The notes beneath the pieces are model-generated. The model worked only from the letters and a program-made list of their open reading frames with translations. It had not been told where the DNA came from and did not search any database. Below are positions 24,416 through 37,800 of a stretch of DNA of 64,000 nucleotides, one piece after another. The position numbers and the translations under genes are program-made. How positions within the stretch are numbered: position 1 is the stretch's first letter; every line of letters begins with the position of its first letter. Source of the DNA: Chrysaora quinquecirrha (Eukaryota; Cnidaria; Scyphozoa; Semaeostomeae; Pelagiidae); assembly GCA_014526335.1 (NCBI GenBank), contig JACTAT010000120.1, forward strand, positions 525,501 through 589,500, read 5' to 3'.

Positions 24416-26633
24416 TTATATGAAAAAGTCAGCACTGCCATCATCAACAGCAAGCAGAGGTTCTTTGGAGCATATCATTGTTAGCTTTTGTCTGACATCA
24501 CCAAAATTTATAGCTCTTTTGAAAATCTTGTTTTCCAGGAGATTAGGTGAATTGAAGTGTATTGCCAAGCTTTTGAATGACCGAAACAGTGGCTCAACAT
24601 CGTACATTGCAATTGTTGTGTCTCTCATTACGCTTGTCCTTCCAAATGTGACAGCCACGAAATTGGCACACTTTTTGATTTCTTCACTTAATTTTGCTTG
24701 CTTTTGTAATTCCTCTTGTACTTTTGTTCTTTCTTGTTCTTTTGTATGCAACTGACTTTCGAATGTAGCAATTGATCTTTTAACTTCACTTATTTTGCTT
24801 TCAGTATGTGAAAGCTGTTCTCGTTTAGAATTTAATCGTCTTCTTGCACTTTCCAAATTTTCTTCGGCATTTCCTATATAAACAAGATAAACCGAAAAGG
24901 TAAAAATACAAATCAAAGTAGGTATTTTTAATCATGAAGGGTGACATTTTACTTAAAAACTGCCGTTGAAAATTTGAGATCTAAGACCTATAATCAGAGT
25001 CAAAGACGTACTTGAAAATTCAAACTCGAGGGGGGCTTGCTGCAAGCCTGAAAATTCACCAACTTGTAGCCAATGTTCATAAGCTACAATACTGCCCAAT
25101 ATGATTAAAATTGGTGGCCAGAAATTGTCAAGCTGGAAAAGTGTCTCTCGTCTGGGCGTACTAGGCCTAGTGAAAACTTTTGCTCATTTGATAAGAGGGA
25201 ACTGCGTGCGTTTAGGTATCTTTGACCAGGTACCAGCTACTAACCTTGTAAAGTTATATGCAAGACTTGAATACTCGTGTCATTGAAGTCTAAAAGACAC
25301 GCAGTTGCTCATCACTCAATTTCTCGGGGGGAGGGGGTTTCCAAAACAAGTTTTGGACAAGGACGTGCAATTTTAGTTCAAAATTTGGACATCATTCCGT
25401 CCATGTCTGAAAAACTGTGACCCATAATTCCACCAACATGGTGTATACTACGCCAATAATTCTTTCAGCAAGGCAAAAAACGTTTTTCAGACACAACGAA
25501 ATCATCTGAAGAAGATCAACTAATTAAAGGGCAACCTTGCTTATAGTCCAAAGGTTGTCAGTTCTGACTGACATTCATTTCGTAAATGTTAAGCTGGCCT
25601 CCTAATATTTCTGCGAAATCCCTCTATAATAGTTTCTATAATTCCACATGTTTCGTCAAATGGTATCAATAGTTCTGCAAATAGCTACTTCTATAAATGA
25701 TACCAAATATCTGCTCTTTTCAGAATAAGGTACCCCAAAATAATGGCACTTCCCAGTACCTCAAACCTGTTAAGTTGCCTCACCCCCCTGATGTCAACAT
25801 AGATCCAGTGCTCGTATGATTAGCACTTGTGCCTCTCACGAAAGAGACTCTGGTTTCCGGATCCCCTAATCCACGCATGTCCCTAATGAGTTCCAATAAG
25901 GGCGAAATGTGACCGGCATTTCAGAATATGGTGGCTTGAGACAAATTTCAAATACGAGTTATCGGGTATTTATTTGACCCTGTAACACGTTCACACTAAA
26001 AAATGGAACTGAATGAAGTATTATTTCTACAGTGGAAGTTTTACCAACTGATCTTCTTGCTTGATTGACATCATCCTGAAGAGCAGTTAGACTGGCGGCT
26101 ATCATAGACCCTCCAACTAGGGATCCAACACCAGGGAAAGCTACCATTAATCCAGCACCAATACCCGCTACAACTTTTTGATTTTTCTTCTTTTTGTTAA
26201 GCTGACGTTCGGCGTCTGAAAGTGCGCATTTCGCGCTTTCAAGAGAATTTCCCGCGCATGATAATTCAGCCTCAATCTAGCTTTCTTCACTTTTTAGGCT
26301 TTCAAGCTGGCTGTTGTGAGTGGCAAGTTGAGATTTACTGTCAGCTAGTGCTCTTCGTATTCTGCCCTGTTCATTAACACTCTCTTGAACAACGTTGTCT
26401 AGACGGCCTTTAATCTCCATTGCTTTGCCGTCGGCTTCCTTCATATGTAGAAATGCATCTTTGGCATTCCTTTTGAGTAAAGGTGCAACAGTCTTCACCT
26501 TTGCTGCGCTTGCATTTATATCAAAACCATCGATTGTTTCAACAATATCGCCAAGTGAAGAGAGGCCTTTTTCGAAAGGTCTGCCTACTTCACTAACAAA
26601 GGAATTCTCAATGCGAACTAAACAGGCAGCCAT
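24416..26633 (-). pseudogene. Coiled-coil protein gene A, paralogue of gene B, with premature stop
   Basis: Two exons, 26045-26633 and 24416-24873, are separated by a phase-1 intron with GT/AG ends and would encode about 348 residues. The gene matches gene B (44889-46553) along its whole length with the same intron position. At codon 119 (26277-26279) a TAG replaces the CAG read as Gln in B, cutting the product before the hydrophobic segment. The rest of the frame is open and conserved, so the lesion looks recent, allelic or a base error. Layout: N-terminal helical region, coiled coil at about 95-150, Gly-rich hydrophobic stretch at about 153-185, then a second coiled coil and a conserved tail ending in FFI. 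Function is unknown. Confidence 0.75.
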
Positions 26634-27212
26634 AGCTTCTTCGCTAAAAAATAAATGCTTGTTTCAGAACTTCTGCAACGTGGATGTCAATTCAAAATGA
26701 TGTAAAAAGTTATAAATCATTTTTAAAATTGCGACTCACTGACAGAAGGCAGCAGGAAAAGCAGCTATAAAACATTGTTTTTAAAATGATGAATTTCTGC
26801 AGACAAGCAAGCAAGCAAGCTTTCATACACTGGAGATTTAAACATAACTTTGCTTTTAAACTAATGCTTCAAGTTGTTTAAATTTCATCATCAAAGTCGT
26901 ATTAATCAGCTGTTTTAACTAGCTTAAGCCGAGAAGTCAGGGTGCTAGAGAACGTTTATTTATCTCAATTCCTCTTTCTAGCCCATCAGCGTAAAATCAA
27001 GATTTTTACATCGTTCCAGCAACTTACAATGATATAAAAGAAAATTGGCTGTTAAGGTTTGGAATTTTGAAGTAGAAATATCATTTGTAGTTGCAAGCCT
27101 TAAAGTTAAGCACAGCTAAGAGAAACGTGCATCAGAATGAGTTTGAGGGAGATATCAAAGAAAAAAATTCAAGAAAAACTGTCGTATGCATTTCTGGAAG
27201 TCTGATATTAAG
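26634..27212. other. No gene recognised; upstream region of gene A
   Basis: On the minus strand a T-rich tract ending in AG lies about 10 bases before the ATG of gene A, so the first exon of the mRNA may lie further upstream. No promoter motif was recognised. Confidence 0.35.
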
Positions 27213-27214
27213 TA

Positions 27215-27578
27215 CGCGTTTTTTTATAAGGAATACCTTTATAAGGAACTCGAGGCTGAAAATTCCCAAAAAATAAAGGAACTTTAAGGAACTGTCGAGG
27301 CTCGGATGAAAAACTAAGAAACTCTTTTTTAGAGACAAGGCGGTTTGTACGAAAAGGAACAGAAGTACAATATATTTCCCATCGTTCTTCCCCAAAAGGC
27401 TCCGTTTATACTTAAAGTTATAAATGAAGAATATTTTCTACGAAATTGTTGCAAAAATTAGTATTTATACATATCCCATGACAAGGAACAGTATAAGGAA
27501 CTTTCAGCCTCATTTTGTTAAAAATTAAGAAAACTCCAGCCTCAACTCAGACCAAAGGTTTCTTATAAAAAAAACGTG
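27215..27578. mobile_element. TA-flanked MITE, copy 1 (AAGGAAC type)
   Basis: The ends are CGCGTTTTTTTATAAGG and CTTATAAAAAAAACGTG, with TA on both sides (27213-27214 and 27579-27580) as in Tc1/mariner-like insertions. Most repeated heptamers inside read AAGGAAC. It has no coding capacity. Confidence 0.8.
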
Positions 27579-27771
27579 TATAAACTTAAATTCTCCAGGG
27601 CTTTCTTGATCGAACATATCTGGACGTGATGTCCATGTCCACCCTCTCCAGAAATGGCCTCTTCGTGCATCTAGAGCAATGACACTTCGGAAGGACAATA
27701 AAATCCATTTACAGCAATTTGGTTGATCTGGGCTTTTCCCAATTCAGTTATGACGCATAATAACATCAATA

Positions 27772-28594
27772 AACATTTTTCTTCATAAGGAACCTTCGGG
27801 CTGAGTTGAGGCTGGAGTTCTTTTATTATTCAACAAAATAAAGCTGAAAGTTCCTTATACTGTTCCTTGTCAAGAGATATGTTTGAATTCCAATTTTTAC
27901 AGGAAATTTATATAAGCTTGCTTCACTTTCTAACTTGAAATATGAGGGTCCTGAAGGGAGGTATCTAATCCCATTTTCCAGTCGATTTTTCTTCAGAATC
28001 CCATTTCCAGTTTTCAAAATTCCATTCCCAATCTACTGTATGTTCAAATTAATATACTTAATTTCCACAATGACAGTGTGATCTGCTGGGGATTTGGGAC
28101 TACATTTTCAATGAAATGATATGTTCAGTCTGCGTGTAAAGACGTAGAAAGGTCTGAAAAATGATATCTATTACATTTTAAACATTAAACAGCTACATTT
28201 TCATTTTAAACTACTTATTGAAATTCATTTTTTATGTATTTTTAGAACGACAAAAAGCGAATCCCATTCCCATCTGGTGTTCTGTTCCCCATACCCAGGG
28301 GACAAAATCTCAGTCCCAGTACATCAATCCCATTTTCCCAGCTCAAAATCAGGCCTATTCCACTCTCATTTTACCCCTTCAGGACCCTCAAATATAAATG
28401 GGCCTTTTGGGGAAGAACGACGGGAAATATGCTGTTATTCTGTTCTTCATTACATTTGTACAAACTGTCTTCTTCTTGAAAAAGTGATTCTTAGTCTTTC
28501 CTCCGGGCCTCCACAGTTTCTTAAAGTTACTTAATTTTTTGGGAATTTTTAGCCTCGAGTCCTTGTAAAGCTGTTCATTATTATAAAGAACGTG
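27772..28594. mobile_element. TA-flanked MITE, copy 2, interrupted by a nested element
   Basis: The right end is the same as copy 1 (ending ACGTG then TA at 28595-28596). The left end is more diverged (AACATTTTTCTTCATAAGG after TA). Internal blocks match copy 1 in inverted order. A 448-bp unrelated element sits inside at 27943-28390. Confidence 0.7.
27943..28390. mobile_element. 448-bp nonautonomous element with 16-bp TIRs
   Basis: It begins TGAGGGTCCTGAAGGG and ends CCCTTCAGGACCCTCA, with AATA flanking both sides (27939-27942 and 28391-28394). The interior has repeated AATCCCATTTTCC-type segments. It inserted into copy 2 of the TA-flanked MITE. Superfamily not identified. Confidence 0.75.
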
Positions 28595-28596
28595 TA

Positions 28597-31500
28597 TAAA
28601 AACACATTATCAGCATCTTGCAGGTTTTCGACGTTTCAGCATCGTAACGATGCCAACATTTGAAAAACACACGGTTGATATAACAATGATAGACAGGAGA
28701 CCAGCAAGCAGCCTTCAGCCTTTACAAATTCAGTTTGAATTCTTAATTTATCCAAAACGATTCTATATGGTTACTGCTTAATTTCAGGAAAACAGTCCTT
28801 TCCCTTTACTTTCGAGGGTTTAAATCTACTTTTTTATCGGTGTTGAAGAAACTGAACACTTTCAGTTTCAAGAGTGATTGGAATCTTGATAAATGATGGA
28901 ACGAAGGAATGACAGAATGAAATTAAGTATCTGGAACTTCTATTCCCATATACTGGTGTCTTTTGGAAAATTGTTATTGTTCGTTGCAGAGGGCTGCAGA
29001 GATAGGCGTTGTGATGAAACTCTGTCCGTTGCTCAAAGCTTTCCTCTAGATCTACATTATTGGCCATTTCGCTGTAAAATTTTACATTCGTCTCTCTTAT
29101 TCACATCATTTTTTCGGCTTACTGGGCGAGCAGCACAGTCAATTGTTTTTACTAATTGTTTTCTGAGAAAATGCCGTTCCGAATTCAGGTCACTCGTACT
29201 AACTGAAATTATAAGAAATCCGAACTTTTTGGCTTGCATTCAGATATTTTCATTCTCAGAGCGGCGAACTCGTTCGACTGAAACTACAGTAACTCATGTT
29301 TGACCTTTCAATCAAAGTGTAATTCATGAATTGTGACATTATGGCGCGATTTTTAGACGATTATCTTGCACTGGTGCTGTTGTACTGTAATTGTTCTTCG
29401 CCTCATCGATGTTGAGCTTAAACTTTTTGGCTATATATCCCAGGAATTATGATGCTTGCTTAGATCTTTAAAATTTGATGTTCGAAGAAAACTAACTATC
29501 TAAAGACTTTTCAACTGCTTTATGGCTTCATTATAAATTCTAAAATTCTCTGGCTTTGAGCCCTTTTAGAGTTGAGTGACCCTTTCTGCCAAATAATTAA
29601 TTTATGACTCCATTAACCCCCGTTTACTATCCTTATCATTGCAGTTCCCTATTACAGCAACTACAAACAAGGACAAAACATAAAAAATGATGGTTCCAGA
29701 GCACTTACATTCCATCTTTGCAAGGTCCACGTTTTATAGATTGCTTCAAGGAAGGGAAAAACCTGAGCTAAGAAAAGGGAAAAAAACCGAGGAGCAAAGA
29801 TGATAAAGGGAAAACCTTTTGTACTGTTCCTAGAAACAAAAGATTAACTTACTTCACGAGGAAAGCAAGAATTGCATGATTGACACATCAAACAGGATCC
29901 AACGAAATTTTAGTAGAGAAGTAAAGCACCTCAGCAAGGGCCCTTTGGCTAAGGAATACTTCCCTACTGAGAAGTCTGGCCCTTCTCTTCGCTTGTATGT
30001 TCTCTTCCATGGTGCCTAATTTAGCAAACACAAAGAAAACCCGAATTTCGCACCATCTGCTGCCTTGCAAGCAGTTTTCAATGTGATGTGTCAGTCAAAG
30101 GCTAGGAGAAGGTAACACTGAATTCAAATCCCAGGGTCAGCACCCGGAACGGGCATTGTTAGAGGTTCTGATCTATCAACTCGACTTCGGTTCCCGGGGG
30201 GGGGGGTGTACGTGACTTATGGATGGACGGGAAAGTGCTGCACAAATTTTTCAAACCCACTTGCTCATAATGTAGATACATGCAGAAACAGACCCTATAT
30301 ATGAAAATTATCAAGCATTTTTAATTTGAGTTAAAGCGGGAGTGAGCGATCTGGTCTCCCTGTATGGGCCTCTTACCAGGGTCTCTGTGCCGTTTCGAAG
30401 CTGTCATGTGTATAAAGGGCTGAAAAATTGTTTGCAACTTTCTCATTCACATTTGCAAAATTTACCACCAGACCTCCCATTCCTGTTTGCTGGATAGTTA
30501 CTGGCCATAACTTTCTGGCATGCCTTGTACACAGGCCCCGGGAAAAACAGCTTTTTTCACCAAACCCCAACCTTTGGGCTGAAATTTTGGATTATTGCAA
30601 TTGGGTCTGCGTACATTCGCCCAACTTGCTCCTATGATGACAGAACACAGGCCATCATGCTAACTTGTTATGTTAGACATAAAACTCAACAGCTCTGAGG
30701 GGCATGGCAAAAATTAATGGTGGTTCGGAATTTTTTGGGCTTGTGGTTGCGAACGACCAAGCCTTAATTTGAGTAAAAATCATCAGAATATGAGAGTAAT
30801 AAGACTTTCTATGTTTTATTATTGCTTGAAATTGTGCTACTAAAAACACATTTGTTGGGATTTTAACACTTTCTGACCAAAGCAAAGCTAAATTGTTTAG
30901 TTTTCTTCAATTTCCTATCCACTTTTATGGGTTTTTGGTTGAAATCATACCCATTTTTAGAGAATTTCGGGGCGCATGAGGGGTAACCGATGCACCACAT
31001 GTCACGGCTGTAGTGAAAGAAGACACGAAATCCTTGCAACATAGCAATGGCGTTAACCATTTGCGCACTGAATGTAAGACCAGCATGGAGAACAACAGTA
31101 AGTAAACATGTGACAGATTCAACAAGATAAGAGGCGATGCATATCAAAGACGAAAAGGAGAAGAGAAAGAAAAAAGCAGTGTCAAGGGATGCTAGCAACT
31201 GTTCAAATTATTTAACCATACGCTTCGATTTTGTATTTACTTATATAGTGTTTTTCTATTGTTTTACATGTTTTCCGTTAAATATGTTCCGCCCGTTTCT
31301 GGTCAAGGCAACGCATCAATGTTAAAACACTTTCTTAGTTGCCCAGTACTTGTAATTTCAAACTTGGGACAAAAGCGGAAACATCACAAGACATACTTAG
31401 AAGGTTTTTCGCCTGATACTTCTCGGAGTATCAACGTAAGAAGCAAATTGAAATAGTTTACGAAGACTGAATTTATGCCCATATGCGGATGGAAGTGCAC

Positions 31501-31763
31501 CAATCAAAAAAAGTGGACCAGAATCGGTATTATGTTTTTTTAAAAAACCAATCAGCTCGGATACAAATCAATGTTATTGTTTTAAGGATATCATTTAATA
31601 AGAGCCAAGGTTGTTTTCATGCTTCCATCATCCTTTGAATACTACTTTTGAACACACCAAAGATTTCGCTGGGTAGCCTATAATGGGCTATCGCGCCTTG
31701 GTTTAAGCTGATAACAAAATAGCTTCATAAAGAAAGAGAAAAGCAACAGAAACAAGGAATAGT
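28597..31763. other. No gene recognised
   Basis: About 3.2 kb without a frame or splice-bounded exon I can assign. It contains a run of 11 G at 30196-30206. Short frames on both strands lack family resemblance. Confidence 0.35.
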
Positions 31764-31769
31764 TTTATT
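31764..31769 (-). promoter_or_regulatory. Probable polyadenylation signal of gene C
   Basis: AATAAA on the minus strand about 130 bases beyond the stop codon of gene C. Confidence 0.5.
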
Positions 31770-31899
31770 CTTAAGCTCTTTTATGAAAACGTAATAGAAA
31801 TTATAAGAAACATAGGAATATTTCCCTAATTGCAAGTATTAAAAGTAAATACGCCGAATCAGTCAGCTTGGGAAACATTGTTCTTAATAAGCTTCTTTT

Positions 31900-34800
31900 T
31901 TATAAGAAATCATCCAACTTAAGATCAGCTGCAGATTTTTCCTTTTGAGCAACTCTCTTGACACTTTCTTTCAATACTTCTTCAATCTTGTTTTTTTCTT
32001 CGGTGGGTACTGGGGGCAAACAGGCGTCCATTTCTCTTCTTATCTTTCCCATTCTTGCTTGCAATTGCTGATCGAATTCGAGTTTACGTCTTTCGACCAA
32101 CTCTTGGATTCCTTCTTGTGCTTCTCTGCAACCTTGATGCAGTTTTAAACGCTCTTGTCTGATTTCATTTTGTTGGGTCTCAGCGTCGTATGCCAAAAGT
32201 TTGCTCAGTGCTGCAACCCTGTTCACCAGAAATTTATCTGATACCTCGACGTAAGATCCTTTGAAAAAAAAGACAGAATTAGCAATGAGAAGATTTACTT
32301 CGATCCAAAAATCGGCTGAAGATTGAAAGGGACTCCACGTAAAACCCAGTTGTCCCTATTCAACGGGTTTCGACCCTATATTTGCCCCTGGGGGACTTAG
32401 TGGTTCAAGGTGACGTACCCGTTGGATAATTTAGGGTCCTTCTGCATTTTACTACCGCTAAGGGTAGGAAAATTGCCAATTTACTGCCACCCAGGGAAAG
32501 GAAAATTGATAGAATCAGTCGTTTGGGTATTTACAAAGCTCGATTTGTTGATATTTGATTAGGAAGATTGTTACAATGACCTCAAGAGACAAATCATTCA
32601 ATCCCACCAACAAGCAGCTACCAAAAAGAAAAACCTATACCTAATTAAATGTGCATGACCTTGAGCAAAGACAACTTAGTTTTTTTCTCGCTAATAATTG
32701 AAAAATTAGACTCGGCAGTTTCTCTGAGAGTAGCAGAAGCAGATTAAACAATTAGCAACTAGAGTATTTGGTGCAAATATATATTGATACTTTATCTGAG
32801 GTGACTGGAGCCCCGCATTTTTGAACACAATGGAATGACGTCACAAAGTCATTGTGTAATACCGTGTAATATAATATATTCAGCTAGAAAAATTAGCAAT
32901 TAGCAATCAGAAAACCACAGTACTATTCTTTTGTATTTGTCATACAGGAGTACTATTTTTCATGGAACAATCATATCATCCTACGGTTTTTTAGCGCCTT
33001 ACGGAAAAGTTACAACCCAAAAGACACTACCGCTTAGGCTAAGTGTCTACTACCGCTAAGGGTTTTGGGATTTGTGGCATTTTCCAACAGGTACGTCACC
33101 TTGAAGTATTAAGTCCCCTGGGATATTTGCTTGATTGCTTTATAGTTTGACTGACTACTTCAACAGTATCTGATGAGGTGACGTAACAATTTCATTAAAT
33201 GAAATAGGTCTAAATTTTAATAACACGGTAACTGCATCCTGTCAGTGTCATTGGAGACAATTATCAATGAATTCCTGTTAAAACATCAGTTTTAGGAAAC
33301 AACTTCCTGCCCAGGCAACAAATTTCAGTATTTTCGCAAATTTATCATATGACCGGGTTTCAGGCCTGGGGAAGATGTAGCAAATAGCAAAATTTAAAAA
33401 AATTCACTAGGCACCGGAGTGTTCTTTTGTGCTTCAAAGTGACCAATGTGTCTCCTCCCTTTATAAAATTCAATCTTTCATAAGAAACATAAAAATCAGT
33501 ACTGAAAATTTTTTACGTGCTCAGCTAATGGATCAGTTTCTTTCAAGGCTGGCCAAACTAACTAACGCGACTCGAACGAGAAAGGGAAACGATACCAAAG
33601 ATGTTTTTTAAAAAAAGTTTTTTTTACAGCAGATTTCGAGGAGTACGGAGAATTGCGAAAAGTCAACGTTTATGAGTTAAGATAAGATTTTCAAAAAAAT
33701 ATGTTGCTTTTTGTCCTAAGTCTCAGATTGATATTGTATGAGATCAAGGATTTATCGAAGGGTGGAATCATCGTGGCTTTAGAAACAACCTTGACCCCAA
33801 ATTACCTTTCCCTACATTCGTCCAAAAGTCTTGTTCTCTAAAATTAAAAAAATTATATTTTTGAAGATTAAGAACAATACGTTCAACGACGCAGTCTGCT
33901 TACCCGATATCATGTGAACCAAATGTGCTATTTTAGCTGTTTCAAATGCTTGTTGATAAATCATATCCTTCTGTAGGCTTGAAATGGAATATCCCTTTAT
34001 TGCATTTCCTTGTCCCTTTTCACAGTAGGCGAGAAAGTTCTGCAATGATGTGTTCAGCGAGCAGTCGATTAAATTCGACATCATTTGAAAGAACTGCACA
34101 AGCTTGCCCCACTGCTCTCTTACTTCACCAAGTGCGTGTATTCCCTTTATCAGTGTCTCCTTGATTCTTTCAAAATCAATCTTCTGCATGTCATATTTAC
34201 CAATGTCAGCCAAGATTGCACCAAGCCTTTGATTACTTTCTTTCAACCTCTCACACGCGGTGTCAAATTTGTCTTGAGTGTGCTTCAAATGGGCAGATGC
34301 TTGCTCTGTCTTGAACCTTGCATTTTTAATTGTCTGTTGAACAATGCTTTCGTCGCCATCATTGCTGGGAGACCAAGCAGCTTGATTAGGTGCTTGTTGC
34401 TGTAGGGGAGTTGTAGAGAAAAGCATTTTCCCTTCTGCTGTGAGCATGTTGACTTCATTTTGCAATGTTATCATGTTTTCAACCATCAGATTCGTTTCTT
34501 GCTCATTTCTTTGAAACTGATTTTGGACACCTTTCAATCCTTCACACATGTCAATAACTCGGTTGTATAAATTCAGAGCATCTTGCTTTAGCTGACTGTC
34601 TTTCTCCTTACGAACGTAAGTCAAGAATCTTTTACTTTGCTCCAAACAATACTGAGCATGATTGCCTGTAGCCAGGGCCTCGCTGTTAAGATTGCCATCA
34701 GAATCTATCAGATTTCCAGCCAGTGGATCAATGCACATCGTTTTCAAAAGATCCACCTAAAATTCACAGAAAATCAAAGACAATGTCTCACTCAAGAAGG

Positions 34801-37800
34801 CTTTATTTGGAATTTTTTGAAAAATTTAAACAGATTTAGTACAAAAATTGTAAATATGCTTAAATGAATATTTAAATTTCATCTCTAATATATCTTGCAA
34901 AGTATTTCACTAAACTAGTATTTCGCCCACAAACATTCTCAACCTGCGATATGAAACAATGCATTGCCTGCGATATGGACGGCTAGTTTGGGAATTGGAA
35001 GGAACATTGAAGTTACTTGTTATTTCAACACCAAGAGATGGAGGGGGCCCTTTTTGACATAGGCCACTGGGGCGAAGGCACTATTTTTGGCTCAGTATGG
35101 GGCAGGAATAGGGGGCATGGGGGCGAAGGCCCACCCACTCAGAACGTTAAAAACTCTGCTGGCTACACTAGTGCCTGGCTTTGCCTAATGTTTATTTATT
35201 TGGAAAGCTCCAGCCAGCGATTGGTCACATTACGTGTCCTGAAAACAGACAGGCCGGGCGGAGCCGTAAAATTAGAGTGGAGTATTTCAGGTACAAAAAA
35301 TAGCCATTGATTTATAAGCAATCAGATCTGACCATTTCCTGTTCTAGTATAGTAACAAGCGAAGGTAAAAACGCTGGTTTCTTTCACTGAAGTTGCTGAG
35401 AAAAGGTGAAAATTTATGCACTAAGGAGTCGTTTCTTTTTATAATAGTAATGAATTGTACAACTGAAATGCAGGTAAATCGTTTAACCCAATTTTGACTG
35501 GTGTTAAAAACAATAATTTCTTTTTAACTAATGCCTTACAGAAATAAGAATTTAATATTGTTCCGTATAGCAATGTCTTTATTTCATTTGACAAAACGGA
35601 AAGGCAGGTTTTTGAATCCTATCTAGGAGAATTAGGGTGTTCTCTTGGATGAGTTATGGTTCTCTTCTCGGGGATACCGGTTGCCAGTTGATTTCATGAA
35701 TCCTTGCATTAAGACATGTGAGCGCACTGGTACACCCTATTTCGCACTGAATAATGCAAAAAACAAGTAATGAAATTTACAGCTCTTCCAAACACCACCC
35801 AGAACATAATCTGTTCTTCTTACTTCCGATATGTCTTTCCTTTCTCTAACCCAAGCAGCTAATCTTCCCCTGTTTTTTTTTAGATGCGTTGCCTGCGAGA
35901 AATTAGATTTCCCAGACCAATCAACGACCGTGAAAAGAACTATCGTGCTGGCGAAATAGGGCATCTTTTCCTTCTTAGACTACATTTCTCAGAAGCAAAA
36001 CAGAGTTTTTACAATGGATACGTATATACAGAGAAAAGCAAACAAGACAAGGTAAAGAAAATAATAACCTGCTTATAAACCCTGCACAACGATTCATCAG
36101 ATCTCCGTCCGTCTTTCGAAGCATCTCCTTGTGCTCCAGGTTTTTGAGCTTTCGCTTTCTTTCTGAATCCCTGTTAAAAAGTGCATTTTTGTTTATTCTT
36201 ACATGCAATCAGCAGTTTTCAAGGATATCAAAATTGAACATTATTGTCGGTGGAAACACAATTCCTGAAAAATTATTTTCCCGATTGTGCCCTGAAATTT
36301 CCTACGCCAAAATCATCAATAATTTCAATACCGTTTCTCCAAAAATAAAACGTGCTTTTAACTCTAGCTCTGCTTATGAACACTGCCTTTTTAGTAGAGT
36401 GAAATAGTCAGCTAAACTGATACTGTTAAGGAACTCAACATTAACCCAATTAACCTTATTTCTTGCATATAACCATTCGCGTGGGGCAAGTCGTCATGTT
36501 AAATAGTTTTTATGGGATGACGTCATATAGAGAAAGCATTATTAAATCAAACCTACAACGCCTGTCAAATTGCGTTGGAAAGCCCCGTAATTTTCAAAAA
36601 ATATGATTCGTCTTCTTTTTCTTTCTGGAAAATACAGGACATCAACCCCCTCCGCCCAAAACAATGTTTTTCTGTTCGTCAACAGTCTTAACGTTTTTGA
36701 AACGCATTATGGGTACTTTTGGGATACTCTTCACCGTCAAAAACCAACATTGCTGGTAGGGGAAGAGTTCCAGCTGATACAAATGGATAATGCCGTGTCT
36801 CAAGACTTTCAGCAGGAATCTTTTTTGAGTTAAGGAAATCTACTATGAATCATTTCGTTACTTATTTCGATGCTCTTTCCTGTGAAAACTCAATCATTTG
36901 GTAATTGAGGTTTGCGAGTGTCAAGAATTGGACGACAAATTGGTTGCCATGGAGATAGAGTTATGTTATATGTACTGTAGAACAATATAAAATTTGCTAA
37001 TTTGGATTGTGAAACGTGGAAACTTGGACGTGACCAGCACCAGGGTGCTTCTGGTTGAAAATTGGATAACTTGCCAAAAATGTATTAGAAGGGGGGGGGG
37101 GGGGTGTGAGATAGGGCTACGACTGACAAGATCAGTACAAATGAAATGCTGCTGTTTTTTTTTTTAGAAATTTAGCTAGTGTCGAGTAGGTCTCAAATAA
37201 ACTGTCTAAATTGATCCATGAAGCAACAAAATCTGCCATTGGTGCTGGTCCAATTCAAAGTACAAGAGTTGAATGATATACCTGGAAAGTTATTGTAGAG
37301 ACAAAACTGCTGAATCCATTTGCTATACTTTCAACTGCTGACATGCCAATCAATTCCCAACCACTCGGCAAAGAGTTGATGGCTTCCTTGAATTGCCCCT
37401 CAGCTTCTTTTACTTGACCTTTCAGTGTCTCAAACTGTTCTTTTGCCATTTTCTTTTCTTCGCTGATCGCTTCCTCGTGTTGCTTGGCAACAGAGATTGC
37501 TATCTCGGTATCGCGTAGATCTTGTTCGTACTGACCTCTTGCATTTGTACATGCTTCCAGAAGTTCAGCAGTAAGTTTCATGACATGAACGAATCTTTCT
37601 TCTACTGATGTAGCAAGTCGTAGGCACTTCTCTGCAGTCATCTTGATATTACCTTCATAACAAAACACGTAAGAACTTAGCAAAATACTTCAATATCAAC
37701 ACAAGAGACGGTAACTGGCTGCTAACACAGTTAGGTTAACACATTCTTCGTGGAATTTTATCCCTTCTGAATTCTGAAAAACTAGACTTCTCAAGCGTCC

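Noticed and set aside
25800..25900. Possible tRNA-like segment (TGATTAGCACTTGTG and GGTTTCCGGATCC)
   Set aside because: The B box is poor and no cloverleaf could be drawn.
27132..27395. Minus-strand frame rich in Phe and Leu overlapping a MITE end
   Set aside because: It crosses the border of a noncoding MITE and has no family resemblance.
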